From Lineus longissimus (Eukaryota > Nemertea > Pilidiophora > Heteronemertea > Lineidae), in NCBI RefSeq assembly GCF_910592395.1, contig NC_088326.1, positions 5,089,001 to 5,153,000 of the forward strand: DNA of 64,000 nucleotides. The letters are read 5' to 3'. Positions 33,437 through 45,600 of the stretch are shown here, one piece after another; position 1 is the stretch's first letter; every line of letters begins with the position of its first letter. Both the position numbers and the translations under genes were made by a program. The notes under the pieces are model-generated. The model was not told the origin of the DNA. It made no database searches and worked only from the letters and a program-made list of their open reading frames with translations.

Positions 33437-34395
33437 ATGAATGTAAATCAAAGTGATGAACAGTATAAAAGGGATTTGTACTACAACCCCGAGAGTCCTG
33501 TGGCTTACAGTTCTTTGAGTAAAATTTGGAAACAAGTGAAGGAAGATTGTGTTACTAGTAAAACTGGTAACAAATTTAAGTACAAAGAAGTTAAAACATT
33601 TCTAGACACACTACCAACACACCAACTACATAAACCAGCCATTAAGAAATTCACCATCAGAAAGACAGTGGTATCTTACATCGATCAACAGTGGCAAGCT
33701 GACTTGGTTGACATGCAGAAATTTGAGAGTAAGAATAAAGGATTCAGATTCATTTTAACAGTCATAGATCTATTCAGTCGTTACTCTTGGGCTGTGGCAG
33801 TGAAGAGTAAGAGGGGAAAAGAAATCAGAGATGCATTTAAAGTGATTTTGAAAGAGTCAAAAACTGTTGTGGCGATACCGGAAAAGATTCAGTTTGATGA
33901 TGGTACTGAATTCTACAAAAAACACTTCAAGCAACTTTTAACAGAAAATGACACAGAATGGTTCTCCTCAAAATCTGACAAGAAGGCAGCAGTCGTAGAA
34001 CAACAGGACTTTGAAGGAAAGGATGTGGAGGTATTTCACTGCTAAGGAGACTGACAAGTGGATCGATGTTCTGGATGACTTGGTCAGTGGCTACAACAAC
34101 ACTTTTCACTCATCAATAGGCATAAAACCAATAGATGCCAGAAAGATGGAAAACGAAGGAGCAGTATGATACAATCTTTATGGTCTTCACCTCAAAGAGA
34201 CATTTGGTGATCCAAAGTACAAAGTAGGTGACAGAGTGAGAATTTCAAAGTACAAGTTCATTTTCGATAACGGCTACCTACCAAACTTCACTAAGGAAGT
34301 ATTCCAAATCAAACAGATCATCTTCACTCATCCTATTGCCACAAGATTGAAGATTATCTCAAGGAGGAAATTCAAGGATATTTCTATGAAGAGGA
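33437..34395 (+). pseudogene. Retroviral-type integrase (rve) of the Polinton
   Basis: The first frame (33437-34045) has the usual Polinton integrase start (NPESPVAYSSLSKIWKQV) and the catalytic core. The first Asp is in QWQADLVDMQ, the second in QFDDGTEFY, and the Glu in KAAVVEQ, so all three catalytic acids are visible. A frameshift near 34003 loses the residues just after the Glu. The next part, WRYFTAK to GYNNTFHSSIG, is followed by a TGA near 34168 and then the C-terminal SH3-like part (YKVGDRVRISKYKFIF). A second frameshift near 34335 returns to a frame that reads on into the next gene. Polintons use this enzyme to insert. Confidence 0.85.
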
Positions 34396-34396
34396 A

Positions 34397-35095
34397 TTGA
34401 GCTATGTTCCTAATCATGACCAACTAGAGTATGGTACGATCAATGTTAATCAGTATCAACCAGTAGTTTCAATACCAAAATTTAAATGTGTCAAATGCTA
34501 TGTAAAAAAACCTGAAAGTGATTTTGAAAAGAATAAACGTAATAAATTCCTGGATTATTGTAAAGCATGTGGTAGGTTAACCAAGAAATGCAATAAATGT
34601 TATGAAGTTAAATTACTAAGTGACGGTGAGTTCGCTAAAGATAGAAATAGAGGTAGCTGTAGATCATGTTGGAACTCTGGCTACAAATGTTATCTTAATA
34701 AGAGTAGTAATAGAGACAGTCATAAAATAAGGGTAGGTTTAAACCGTATTTCTAAAGGCGAGTTAACTTGTAACAACTTGAAATCATCATACTTGAAATC
34801 ATCAGACAGTTTCTTCAGAAAATGGTTAGAGTACCAGAAGTGTCTATATCCAATAATTGATGAGGAGTTAGATTATGTTTTACCAATCATGGAATTCAAA
34901 TATTATCCTGAACTGTGTTTCACTTGGTCTAGCGTAAGGCCCATGGATAATACAGAAAACAGACAGAAGAGTGCTAAAATAGACTGGTACCTATTTAAGG
35001 AGCAATTAGACAGATCAATTAATTTTATTAACAAAATGATGAATGAAAAATGGTTCGAGCAAAGCTATCATGATCAAAATGTGGTATCAGAGTAG
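34397..35095 (+). CDS. HNH-like Zn-binding protein, ~230 aa
   Basis: An open frame with paired CxxC motifs near its start (CVKC, CKAC, CNKC, CRSC), then a helical region and CFTWSSVRPMDNTENRQKSAKI. That last phrase resembles the end of phage and giant-virus HNH nucleases, which have an N-W-x-N-x-x-P-x-x-x-x-E-N-x-K pattern. I infer a DNA-binding or nuclease role. There is no ATG at the frame start. The same frame is open upstream and includes the integrase C-terminus (EDYLKEEI, EEELSY), so the true start is unclear and a fusion is possible. It is unusually intact for copy C. Confidence 0.5.
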   Translation: MSYVPNHDQLEYGTINVNQYQPVVSIPKFKCVKCYVKKPESDFEKNKRNKFLDYCKACGRLTKKCNKCYEVKLLSDGEFAKDRNRGSCRSCWNSGYKCYLNKSSNRDSHKIRVGLNRISKGELTCNNLKSSYLKSSDSFFRKWLEYQKCLYPIIDEELDYVLPIMEFKYYPELCFTWSSVRPMDNTENRQKSAKIDWYLFKEQLDRSINFINKMMNEKWFEQSYHDQNVVSE

Positions 35096-35128
35096 AAAAG
35101 AATTATTCATCAGTATTTTGGGGATTAC

Positions 35129-35335
35129 ATGTACATTGAATTTGAAAATGCTTCTCTACTTAATAAGATATGGCTTTTAAACAACGAAATGTGTTTAAAT
35201 GGAATAAACATTGAAAGTGTTAATTTAGTGGTTGAATTAAGTAATAGGATTCTAAGTAATAGTACTCAAGATAATTTATGTACACCAGAAGACCTAGAAA
35301 GAACCTTCAGATCAAAGTATTATTTATCTAAATAA
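35129..35335 (+). CDS. Small Polinton protein, 68 aa, unknown
   Basis: ATG at 35129 to TAA at 35335, in line with the neighbouring genes. It is mostly helical in composition (Leu/Asn/Glu-rich), with no recognised motif. The next start (35337) follows at once, as expected in a compact virus-like gene string. Confidence 0.4.
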   Translation: MYIEFENASLLNKIWLLNNEMCLNGINIESVNLVVELSNRILSNSTQDNLCTPEDLERTFRSKYYLSK

Positions 35336-35336
35336 A

Positions 35337-35572
35337 TGAATAGAACTTGGAATACACCAACAGACCAAATAATTGAAAAAGTAGATTAGAACAGTTTTAC
35401 AAAGAGCTAGAGGAACTAGAAAAGAAAGATAAAATATCAAATCATGAATTATCAAATAATAATAAACCAGTAGTAGCCCCAATTGTTGATATCAAACCCA
35501 TTGTGACTAAACCACCTGTTGTCCCTGCTGTGATTACACACGCGGAGGGCATGACTGGTTCTAGATCAATTT
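35337..35572 (+). pseudogene. Small charged Polinton protein, frameshifted
   Basis: It starts in an AAATAAATG context directly after the previous stop. After about 15 codons a TAG interrupts. An overlapping frame continues with a charged helix (FYKELEELEKKDKI) and a Pro/Val-rich tail. One frameshift near 35385 separates them. The function is unknown. Confidence 0.4.
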
Positions 35573-35705
35573 GATTAATGACTAGATTATACTAGATCAA
35601 TTAGACTAATGCTGCTGTTAATTCTAGCTTTTCACATTAATTCAATGGAAGACAGAAGTAGGCTTTATCCAGATTTAAATCACCACGATATGATTAATCA
35701 AAATA

Positions 35706-36341
35706 ATGAGTAATCAAAATATGATTGATAAACATAATAATCAGCCTATTGTGAAGAAGTCCGACTTTAACCCTCAAGGTTTCAGAACTAATCAAATAAA
35801 TGAAGTTAAAAAGTTCTTTGAATCTGAGATTGAATGCAGACCAAAAACATTTATGAAATACAAGAAAGCTTTTGATGTGATTACTTCGTTTAACCATGCC
35901 CTACATTTAACAAGTGTGGCTACTGGTTCTGCTGGTATTTCAGCAGTAGCAGGAGTCATCACTGCTCCAACAGGTTTTGCTTTGGGTGGTGTGACAATAG
36001 CAAGTGCCCTTGTTTCATCACTACCTAGTTTTCAGAAGAAGAACATACTTAGGAAAATTGAAAAGCATGAGAAGATATCACAATTAGCCATTTCCAAACT
36101 TAACACAATCAATGATTTGGTCAGTAAAGCACTAACAGATTCGTTCATATCTACAGAGGAATTTAGTTTAATCCTCAAGGAGAAGGAGAAGTACATTTCC
36201 TTGAAGAATGCCATTAGAAAGAAACAAAAGGAGGCTAGTTCTGATAACAGTTTTGACGTAGGAATGCTTAAGAAGACTTTTTTAGAGGAAGGGAAAAAAC
36301 TAGCACATACAGAGATGTTAGAGATATTAAAAAGCAAGTAA
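35706..36341 (+). CDS. Polinton protein with Gly/Ala-rich hydrophobic core, 211 aa
   Basis: An intact frame. The first ~60 residues are polar. Residues about 65-105 are a Gly/Ala/Thr-rich hydrophobic stretch (SAGISAVAGVITAPTGFALGG) suited to membrane insertion or a hydrophobic hairpin. Residues 110-211 are charged and helical (ILRKIEKHEKISQLAISKLNTINDLVSKAL). Similar uncharacterised proteins accompany Polinton-like PolB genes in cnidarians. A minor virion or membrane-active role is a guess. It is intact, unlike most of copy C. Confidence 0.55.
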   Translation: MSNQNMIDKHNNQPIVKKSDFNPQGFRTNQINEVKKFFESEIECRPKTFMKYKKAFDVITSFNHALHLTSVATGSAGISAVAGVITAPTGFALGGVTIASALVSSLPSFQKKNILRKIEKHEKISQLAISKLNTINDLVSKALTDSFISTEEFSLILKEKEKYISLKNAIRKKQKEASSDNSFDVGMLKKTFLEEGKKLAHTEMLEILKSK

Positions 36342-36451
36342 TAGATCATCATTATTATCATTATTTTAATGTACAACAAACATTGCCTTCGTATATTGAA
36401 GCCTCAGCGCCACCTTATTCACTTTGAAAATAATAAAAATATATTAAGTAA

Positions 36452-37498
36452 ATGAATACTATTGAAAGGATGTACAAATTCATTCCTTTAATAGAGTACT
36501 TTAGTTTAGACAGTATTGACGACCAGGAGTTAAAAAATATCTCTAATTATTTGATGGTTCATGATACTTATGATACTCCTGATACAGCAGTACATCCACC
36601 TATGAAACAGTGTGCCATAAGTACAGAATCTAATGTTGAAATATGTCGTAATTGTAAGAGATGAACATTGTATGAGTATATTAGAAACTTGAACCCAACA
36701 AGCTACACAACTAAAGCTATTAAGTACAGGTTTTGTACCTCTTGTAATGCTGTTGCTTATGATGATGACTTCAAAAGTCTAGAGATTAGTATTGAGAATA
36801 AAACACGTTACTTTGACACTATACATAGAAGGCTTGGACAGAGACGTCTATCAGAACAAGTAGTAAATTATCTAAAAGAGTACATTGAGTATGATTTAAA
36901 AGGATACTTCTCTAGTCCTAGAAAATGGCTTAGCAAGGAAAGGTATGAATAGACAGTTCAGTCATCATTAAAAAAGGTATTAATTACTCTACCTTGTAAG
37001 TTAGTTTCAAATATTGAGTCAATGGTATTTCAATTTCACTGCGGAGAGTATGATTGGTATTTAGAGACAGAATTCATTAACCGTTCTATTGGTAACACTT
37101 ACTTAACTGATGAGAATTTTAATGATCTAAGGTTAGTTTTCTTTGCTTTCATAAGATACCTACATTACTGTGGGTTTGAGGTCTCAACTTATTACAAACT
37201 GTTCTTACATCAAGCCTTTAAAATGATGGACATCGATTATGTTGTATTTAACCCTTATTTAACATCCAAGGATAGAATTAGTGATTTGGATGATTTATGG
37301 TATGATTTCATTAAAAGTATTTTCTTCCAGAATTGCAGGTCAGATAAGGAAGATGACGATAACTTAATTCTAGCTAGTGAACCCATACTTGCTGCTATGG
37401 TAGACAAAGAGTTATCATTCATGGGTAGAACTAATACTATTCCATGTAACATAGAATGCCAAAAACGTCTTAGAACTTCACTGTTAAAAGAATACTAA
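36452..37498 (+). pseudogene. Zn-motif protein, homologue of the 389-aa protein of copy B
   Basis: Three collinear frames in one phase relation (36452-36664, 36668-36952, 37022-37498) match 61251-62420. TGA and TAG replace sense codons at about 36662 and 36950, and the third part is joined through a short decayed stretch. Visible motifs are CRNCKR and CTSCNA (a CxxC...CxxC pair), CGEYDWYLETEFINR and YLHYCGF. Copy C has none of the three double-hairpin repeats present in the copy B gene, so it gives the uninserted state. The function is unknown. Confidence 0.7.
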
Positions 37499-37570
37499 AA
37501 GGTTGTTGTTGTTTTTTTTAAAGTTAAAAAAGTTAAAAGAATAAGTAACATTATGTTTCTCTACAAATAA

Positions 37571-38288
37571 ATGGAGTCAAGTGTTATTGAGCAACAGATG
37601 AAACAGATCGGTGTTCTTAGTCAACCTCTTAGTTATCAACTAGAGCAAACCAGTGCTTAACTAGGGCAACAAAAAACAACTAATTTCCAACTAGGTTCTA
37701 ACAAGAATTTAACTACTCAAGGTCTAGTTAACACTGGTAGTCGAGGTGTAGTTAATTCTAGTCAAGGTCTAGTTAATTATAGTTGTCAAGTAGGTTCAAC
37801 TAGCCCTCAACTAAATTCCAACTACTTGACTGAAAATGGTCTTAAAGCCAAACAAGACCTTGATATTTTAGTAGCAACAGGTAAAAGTCAGGATTTCTTT
37901 AACAAACAACTAACATTTAAAGACTTAGATGTTATGTCAGAGAAGGAAATCATTAAATACCAAAGACTCTACCAGACGAAGATGTATGCTAGACGATTCT
38001 TTAGGTGAGACAGTACTTAAGGCTTACATCGAATTAACAAAGTTGTTCCTACCTGTTGATGATGAGGAATAACTTTACAATGATCTTAGAAACGATTATT
38101 TAGTAACTAATGAGTTGGACAAATGGTTAGGATGGGTAAGTCTGAGGATGGGGGCACTAACTGCCCTTGCTTCAACTTCACTCATTACATTAGGACACTG
38201 CCATGGGGAATCACCAATAAAGGTTAATGATGATAACATTGACACAAATAGTGACATAATTAATTCCAGTAACATAAATGGAGATTGA
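37571..38288 (+). pseudogene. Homologue of the 280-aa Q/N-rich protein of copy B
   Basis: It starts in an ACAAATAAATG context. The N-terminal third is rich in Gln, Asn and Ser with repeated QGLVN/RGVVN phrases. The conserved part starts at LTENGLKAKQDLDILVATGKSQ. A TAA at about 37658, a frameshift near 38000 and another stop near 38070 break it. The end (NSSNINGD, TGA at 38288) overlaps the start of the next gene at 38278. In copy B these two genes are separated by a gap holding a degenerate double-hairpin repeat. Confidence 0.65.
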
Positions 38289-38741
38289 CTCAAGTTTCAA
38301 GTAATACAGATGATACTAAACCGATATCAACTAAGAAGGTTAGAACCGATAAACAATTAGCATGGTTTAGAGAGTTGGGTAAAAGGTCTCAGGAATTTAA
38401 GAGAAATAAAAACGAAATTACAACATTCATAGAACCTAAACCTAAACTAGAACCTGAACCTGAACCTGAAGAAGAGGTAAATAATATTACTAGTAATGAA
38501 GAAACATCTAATAGAAGTTCATTATCTCGTACAACCTACATCTATGTAGGTGTAGGTGTAGTTATTTTGGTTAGTTTAATTTACTTCAATTCTTTTGTTC
38601 AGAAAACTAATAAGAAGACTGTAGTTAAGGAACCTACTATGAATGAAACAAATAAAACAAGATACTACTACTTCTAATAAACAAGCTAAAAGTTCTAGTA
38701 ACAGTACTTGTGTTAAACCATCTATTCCTTTAATGGAATGA
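38278..38741 (+). pseudogene. Single-span membrane protein, homologue of the 152-aa protein of copy B
   Basis: It has a basic N-terminal block (KQLAWFRELGKRSQEFKR), an acidic Pro/Glu linker, one membrane span (YIYVGVGVVILVSLIYF) and a Lys-rich tail. A frameshift after the first eight codons and another near 38670 break it. The original C-terminus IPLME is still readable at 38725-38741, where it overlaps the convergent gene. It is probably a small membrane or virion protein. Confidence 0.65.
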
Positions 38742-39440
38742 TTTCCTCATAAGTTATGACTTCATTATCACTTACATTAATACAAGGATTTAACTCTATT
38801 AAGAATTCAAGAACAATAGGCATTCCTCTGAAATTACGATTTTACTATCAGCCTCAATATTTATTTCAAATTTGATATGATTAGTACATTTGTTAACTTC
38901 TTTAGTACAGTTAAGTTCGTACCTTTGAAGCTTAATCTGATCACCATCCTATACAGGTATGATACAAAAAAATATCTGAAGGTCTGTTTTTGAAGAGTGT
39001 TTTACTTTTATCAACCAGATTTGATTTTAATAAAAGATAAGAATTGTAAAAAAGAATAGGTCTGGTAGTGTAGTATTTCCTTTATTTGTAAACTTTCCTT
39101 TTTTAAATCCCATCAACTTAAGTAACAATTTTTTTTCATTTAATGAGAATTTGTTATCCTCTGTAAGTTCAATTATTATGTAATTAATATTATCACAGTT
39201 TTTTTACATGTTTAATTTGTTTATTAATAATTTCGTTTTGAATTTTATCACAAAACTCACTTAAACTAAAATGTTTTTCAAAGAATTCATCATTTTCATA
39301 CTCTGGTATGAAATCCGATGTCCACCAAGAGTTGTAAAAGGTTATTGTCTTTAAAGTAATGGATTTTATGTTTATTTTATTTTGGTAAGTAGTACTGAAA
39401 TGATGCTTCCTCACAGTTTGATTCCTGTATTATAAAGTCC
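38722..39440 (-). pseudogene. Convergent beta-type Polinton protein (spike or minor capsid candidate)
   Basis: Minus-strand pieces can be followed from about 39440 (INIKSITLKTITFYNSWW) through KFTNKGNTTLPDLF to a C-terminus ending IPLKE at about 38725, with many stops. The partial copy in B (63774-64000) aligns at the C-terminal end (NHIKFEI block). Phrases like ITFYNSW near the start occur in minor structural proteins of Polinton-like elements; the role is inferred. Its 3' end overlaps the plus-strand gene through a short palindrome. Confidence 0.5.
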
Positions 39441-39875
39441 ATTGTATTCATCTGTATTTAAAAATTTAAAAATACTTAACTCTAATCTACATCCCGAATG
39501 ATACCGTAGTAATCCCATCCTAGTATGAATCTCTTGTCATCAAAAGGACTAAGACTTTTCTTATTTACTTCTTCTAGATACATATGGTGTTTATCTGATA
39601 TCAAGTGTCTCATCTTATGATTAAATGACTTACTATTCTCCAGACAGTCAACATAATCATTGAATGCAATATTTCCCTTTACTGCATTCTTTCCAATACC
39701 TTATAATTTCTTAGTAACTGAATAAGATTATGTTTCTTTGATCGAGTCTTCGAACTTCGCTCCTGACACTTTTTCATGTTCTCTGGACATAGTCATAGTC
39801 TTGGTCCTGTAAGCATACATCTTACTTTAAGTGCAATGAATTCAGTCATCTCTTCTCCTCCTAGCTCATCCTTAA

Positions 39876-41669
39876 CCCTTTCGCGTCCACATACTTTTAT
39901 AGTGTACCGTATTCTCTGGCCGCATACTTTTTTGGAAGAATGCAGAAAATGACATTTTTTGCTAAAAAAATCATAGAACTTTTATTGCTTGGAATATGAA
40001 GGTGAAACTTTTACAAACTAATGGCCAGACCTTTAGCTACATGAGCATAGTCAAAGTTTTAACAAATTTTAACCCCTTGGGGTCTAAAATCTGGGGTCAT
40101 CCGGTGCAAAAAGGGAAATTTTCCTTTTTTTTAATTCAAAACGTTTAGAAAGTTTATTTCACTCAATTTCACTCAACAGCTTTGAAACTTTCAGGAAATG
40201 ATGATAAGAACATAAGCATGTAGTGTTTCAGGTCAAAAGATTAACCCCTTGTAGGCAAAATATTATAGTAACTGAGTGCAAGGGTCGACATTTTTTTCAA
40301 ATTTTTCAATGATTATGATTATGAACGGTTTTGAAATGAATCAAAATGGTTTACCTTTAGTTATTTATCACTGAAAACATTAAATTTTGGGAGGAAACAT
40401 TCAAAGAACAATATAGAAGACCAGCTTTTGTTGTATCCCCCCCCCCCACCCCGGGCTTGGGGGTCGTGGGGGGTCGCAGGGGGCATGATTCGGATCATAG
40501 CTGATAAATGCTAAAAAAAACTCTTTTCAATTACCAGCTTGTTTGTTGAATTAATTAGGCAGATGTATGCCACAGCTTGAAGCAGGGTGTGATGTGGAGG
40601 GCTACCTGGCACTTAGGGCATTGGACTGATGACTTCGGCCTGGGAGGAGCACGTGGAAGGTCGTGGTTCACAACATATGGATTTGGATCCTTTCGACATT
40701 TGTGCACAAATGCGCAACTTCCTACGTCACTTCACCCCAGGTGTAGCATCCTGAAAAGGAAGATATTCAGGCCATTGCTCAGAGTATCTTGCCTCCAGCC
40801 TCAGAGCATCTCCTGCATCAGAGAATCAGAGGTTCAGGGCTTGCACTTTGATAATCCATCTGATCGTCTTCATCGTCGCTATCTCCCCCAAAATCATCTT
40901 CAGAATCCATATGCATAAAAATCTGGGCTATCTCATCAGTTTTCATCTTTTCTGAAAAGAATACCGGTAAGTGTTTTCTAACAAATCCACTTTGATTTGG
41001 CTCACAAAATACATGCAGGGACAAGTGCACTTTGATGATGAAAAACATTACAATATATATGTCCTGTTATACTTCAGGGTTTGGGCCACTCCAACAAAAA
41101 GGTACCTGAAGCCTTCAAACACCCATACCTTGGCAAATCACAATCCTCAGGATGCATTTGAGATCACTGAGAAATGCATAAAACATGCATGAGAGCAAAA
41201 TATAGTGTACGAATCGTATAATCTGATGAAGAAGGGAGGCTGCATAGCATAGGCCTGAACCTTTCAGCACGTGGCCTCACAAAAACATCACTAAAACCAC
41301 TCAAATCCTAGCTAAAACTGGCAATCAATGTATTTCTGAGACTTCAGGACTTAAAACTACGTGTTAGTAACAGTTACATGTGTAAATAGGGCTTTTACCT
41401 ATGGCTAGCAAAATCGAAAACCAGGAACAAATATCACACCATGCACGTGGTAAGATGCCCGACTAAAAGGTCAGTACCAGCTCCCAAACCGCCAATATAA
41501 GGTGTCAAAATCTATGAAGCAGACAGTGTGCTCGTATTTTATCCCTAGTACACATAGTAGGCTCTACAAGCATTTGAATCGGGGAAGATAGGGTCCCGGA
41601 CATGGCCGGGAGCGGCCGTCAACTGTTGGGAACGCAACCCGGCCATGCCCGGGAGCAGACGCGAAAGAG
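39876..41669. mobile_element. piggyBac-type transposon, non-autonomous, 1.8 kb
   Basis: It is flanked by TTAA on both sides (39872-39875 and 41670-41673), the piggyBac target. Its ends are CCCTTTCGCGTC and the inverted GACGCGAAAGAG, matching at 11 of 12 positions. It interrupts the C-terminal part of the Polinton polymerase, whose coding sequence resumes on both sides. It has no complete transposase. Confidence 0.85.
40818..41048 (-). pseudogene. Possible piggyBac transposase N-terminal remnant
   Basis: The minus frame includes a Met followed by an acidic stretch (DSEDDFGGDSDDEDDQ), as at the start of many piggyBac transposases, and then stops. Nothing further of the DDE domain is seen. The assignment rests on position and composition only. 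Confidence 0.35.
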
Positions 41670-42697
41670 TTAAAATAACCTGGCACCTTCTTCTTGTTAG
41701 TGTCATAGAGAGGATGATCCTTGGGATAGTTACTGAAGTCAAAGTGGTCCTTTAAATCTTTGAGATCTTTAGTTAAGTCATCAGTATTAATTTTCAATAC
41801 AAAGGAATCTGTATCAAGATACCGTAGATGCAGGTTCTTCTCACCAAAATAAGGTTGAAGCACCTCATAGTAAAATTCATACATTAATAATTTAAGCAAT
41901 GCAAGTACCGTAGCTCCTATGTAAATTGGTTTGTTGAATTTCATTGATGTTTTCCTCATACTAATAGCAGCATTATGTTCGTCAAATATGCATATTGATG
42001 AAAACCTGGGATTGGCCATTACACTCCTGGCTCTTTCACCTTCTGTTACCAACTCAATCTCCATCCTGTTCCTTTTGTTCTCACAGGTCTTACCGTAGAA
42101 AGCATTATTCATCAGTTTAAAGTAATCTTTCTCAAAGTCAGTCTTAGAATCCATCCTCCTTTTAGTATTAAAGTCAATGTATGTCGCCAACCACTTAGAC
42201 TGTTTAAAGCTGATCACAGAATGAACCTTCTCAAGTACCATTCCGTGCTTGAGGTAAAACTGTAGCATCATGTATTGCACTATGTAGTTGGTCTTATCCT
42301 TTTGTGTAAGTATCAGTTTCTCTACATTTGATCTTATCATCACCCAGTAACTCTCTGAAGTAGTTTGAAATAGTTTGAAGTCTGTAGTATCAGGGAACAT
42401 CTGTCTCGTTATTTTGAAGTCACCGTCTACCATTGATTTTGTAATGTTATCTAAACTGGACTGTAGAAATTTGTATGAGTCTAAGAAGTTTCTTATTTTG
42501 AGGTAATTTAGTCATTAAATCTTTAATGAATAGGTGAGAATCATGATTACTTAGATTGTGAAAAAACACTGGAACGAACAACTTTTCATTCAGATTGCAA
42601 GAGCTGTGAGCAGCACCTCTAAAACTACCACTGTAGTGATCATGGTCCTTGCCCTTATCATACCCTAGCAACTGATTGCAGTAGTAACAGTATGTTT

Positions 42698-45600
42698 CTT
42701 GACGCAAGGGCCCAACGCGCCGCGTAGCGGCAAAAAAGCGAAGCTGGCGAAACATTTATAACGGGTCACCGTCACTTATTATTGGACTTATAGCGCATTT
42801 ACGGGGTTGCAACTATTTTGCTTTATAGTGTCACCAGGAAAGAAAAGCATGCGACCTAACGCCGATCTATTTGTATAAAGTGATAATTGGAAGGTATATA
42901 GTAGGAAATATCAATAAAATAATCATTCCATGTCGTCTTTTGAGGGCATTTTTGATTGTAAAAAATATATGTGTACGTCACCGTAGTCTCTGCAATGATA
43001 ATTTTATCAGAGCAGTCTCGCGCAAGTAGAAGTTCTTTACCTATTAGTTCTTCACTTATTAGTCTCAACGTCTGGCGCAAAGCCAGACGTTTTCCATTAC
43101 GATTTCACTACGATGTTTGACAAGAAGGAGCAGTGCGCGAGATATGCTAATGAGCAGACTTCCCTCGCTTGAGTTTCTGAAGAATGTTCCATATCGCGCT
43201 AAGCTCATCACTACTGATTATGACAGGCGTGCAACGGTAGGTATCTGCTCCCCAACTTCCACCCTAATACGGTACAATAAGTTACCATTTGATGGGAATG
43301 GGACAATGCCCTCACTGTGTATGGAGTCATAGGGATAAGAAGACCTTATTCATTAGTGTTGGTACAAGTGATTTTGCCCAAAAAGCATGCGCATTCAAAA
43401 AACAAAATATGCAAGGTTACGGTATCACGTACATGACCATGACGACGTGCAGAAAGTGCACTGGCCAGTGCATACCCTATGGCTATGTACTAGTAAACAT
43501 GGTAAACATGAACAACATCATTATTCATCGGCAGTTCATTTTACTCCGAACTTTTCCTGAAACATATAGCCATGATGATTAGGCCTACCATGTACCATGA
43601 CCAATAACAGCACTAGATCATGTAGATGTCAACAAGTTCACATAAACCGTATAATCCCGCATGGCGCATGGGCATGCGTCTAAACCAAAGCCCCAAAATC
43701 ACTTGTTTTGGTCTATTTCACTTGTGTTTCCCCCGTCTCCCAGTCCATAATACATTTACAGTTTACAATCCCCGATCATGGCCCAACAAAAGGTCATCGG
43801 TTGACTAAACGAACACAACTGTTCAATGGATTTATAGTTGAATGCGATCAAACTACGTCTTTTCAATCGTGGATTGTAAATTTAACCCCATGGGCCTAGG
43901 GAAGGCCCTATAACAATACTTTCGACACAGTTATTATCTCCGCTGCCTCCACCATGTTACACACAGTGCTCACTGCTGATTCTAAAATGCGCCACCTAGT
44001 CAAAACAGGACATATGTTCTTCTAGGAATAGATCTCTTTCCAATATTTCGTCATTCCACTATCGTCATCACCTCATCATACTTTCATTGACATTACAGGC
44101 ACACATCCACAGAGCACTCTTCAAATCATCTACACAGTGGTTATCCAACTAGGATTATAAAGGTAATTTCTTAGCCCCACACAGTGGGTTTCAGTCTTGA
44201 TAAAGGGGCACTATTGCTAGCAGCTAGGTAGGCAAGATAAAGTTAGACGAAGTAGCCGATAGGGGTCTCTAACCCCTCAAAGTCCGTCACAACTATTCAA
44301 GCTTGTACAAGGAATACATGCAGCGCTGACTCTAACAAGACCCAATGGGAATGTCGCACAGTCATCTGTCAAAAACAAGACCTATGTTGCAGTATGATCT
44401 CTTGCCAATATTTAATAATTGCACTATCGTCATCACCTCATCATACTTCATTGACATTACAGGTACACATTGACATAGACCACTGTTGCAGTCAACGACA
44501 CAGTCGCTATCCAAGTAGCATTATAGAGGTAATTATCATTATCATACCTCATTAGCATGTGAACCAATCACGTCGCGTCCTTTGCGATCACGGCAAAGCC
44601 TCATGGAATAATGTCTTTCACCGTTGAATAATTTTTCATATTCCATGCCTACAACTTCAATTTCTTCATATTCCATGGCTAGAAGTTCAATACTAATATA
44701 ATATCCAAGATAAAGTTACAAGAAGTAGTCAATAGGGGTCTCTCACCTCTCACTGTATGTCCACACTATTCACGCTTGTACGAGGAATACATTCAATGCT
44801 GAATCTAACAACACCCAGGGCCCTTACTCTGTATATTAGTCACTGGAAGATGGCCCATTTCACTCCTTGCTTCTACTTCACCTATAGTCTCATTGCAAAC
44901 GCCTCAGTTCTATGATATCACATTCACTTTCAGCTGTCATGCAACGCAACAACTGTGCTATCTGCCATCGCACATCAACGAAGAAGTGCAGCCGCCCACA
45001 TTCCACCTCACGTCTGTCCGACCAGCTGCAATCCTCGAGGACGCCCCACTGTACCACGATTTCACTACGATGTTTGACATAGACCACTGTTGCAGTCAAC
45101 GACACAGTCGCTATCCAAGTAGCATTATAGAGGTAATTATCATTATCATACCTCATTAGCATGTGAACCAATCACGTCGCGTCCTTTGCGATCACGGCAA
45201 AGCCTCATGGAATAATAATGTCTTTCACCGTTGAATAATTTTTCATATTCCATGCCTACAACTTCAATTTCTTCATATTCCATGGCTAGAAGTTCAATAC
45301 TAATATAATATCCAAGATAAAGTTACAAGAAGTAGTCAATAGGGGTCTCTCACCTCTCACTGTATGTCCACACTATTCACGCTTGTACGAGGAATACATT
45401 CAATGCTGAATCTAACAACACCCAGGGCCCTTACTCTGTATATTAGTCACTGGAAGATGGCCCATTTCACTCCTTGCTTCTACTTCACCTATAGTCTCAT
45501 TGCAAACGCCTCAGTTCTATGATATCACATTCACTTTCAGCTGTCATGCAACGCAACAACTGTGCTATCTGCCATCGCACATCAACGAAGAAGTGCAGCC

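Noticed and set aside
39740-39765. A further double-hairpin repeat in copy C near the polymerase end
   Set aside because: The similarity (GAAGTTCGAAGACTCGA) is partial, no stems form, and the bases fit ordinary polymerase coding sequence.
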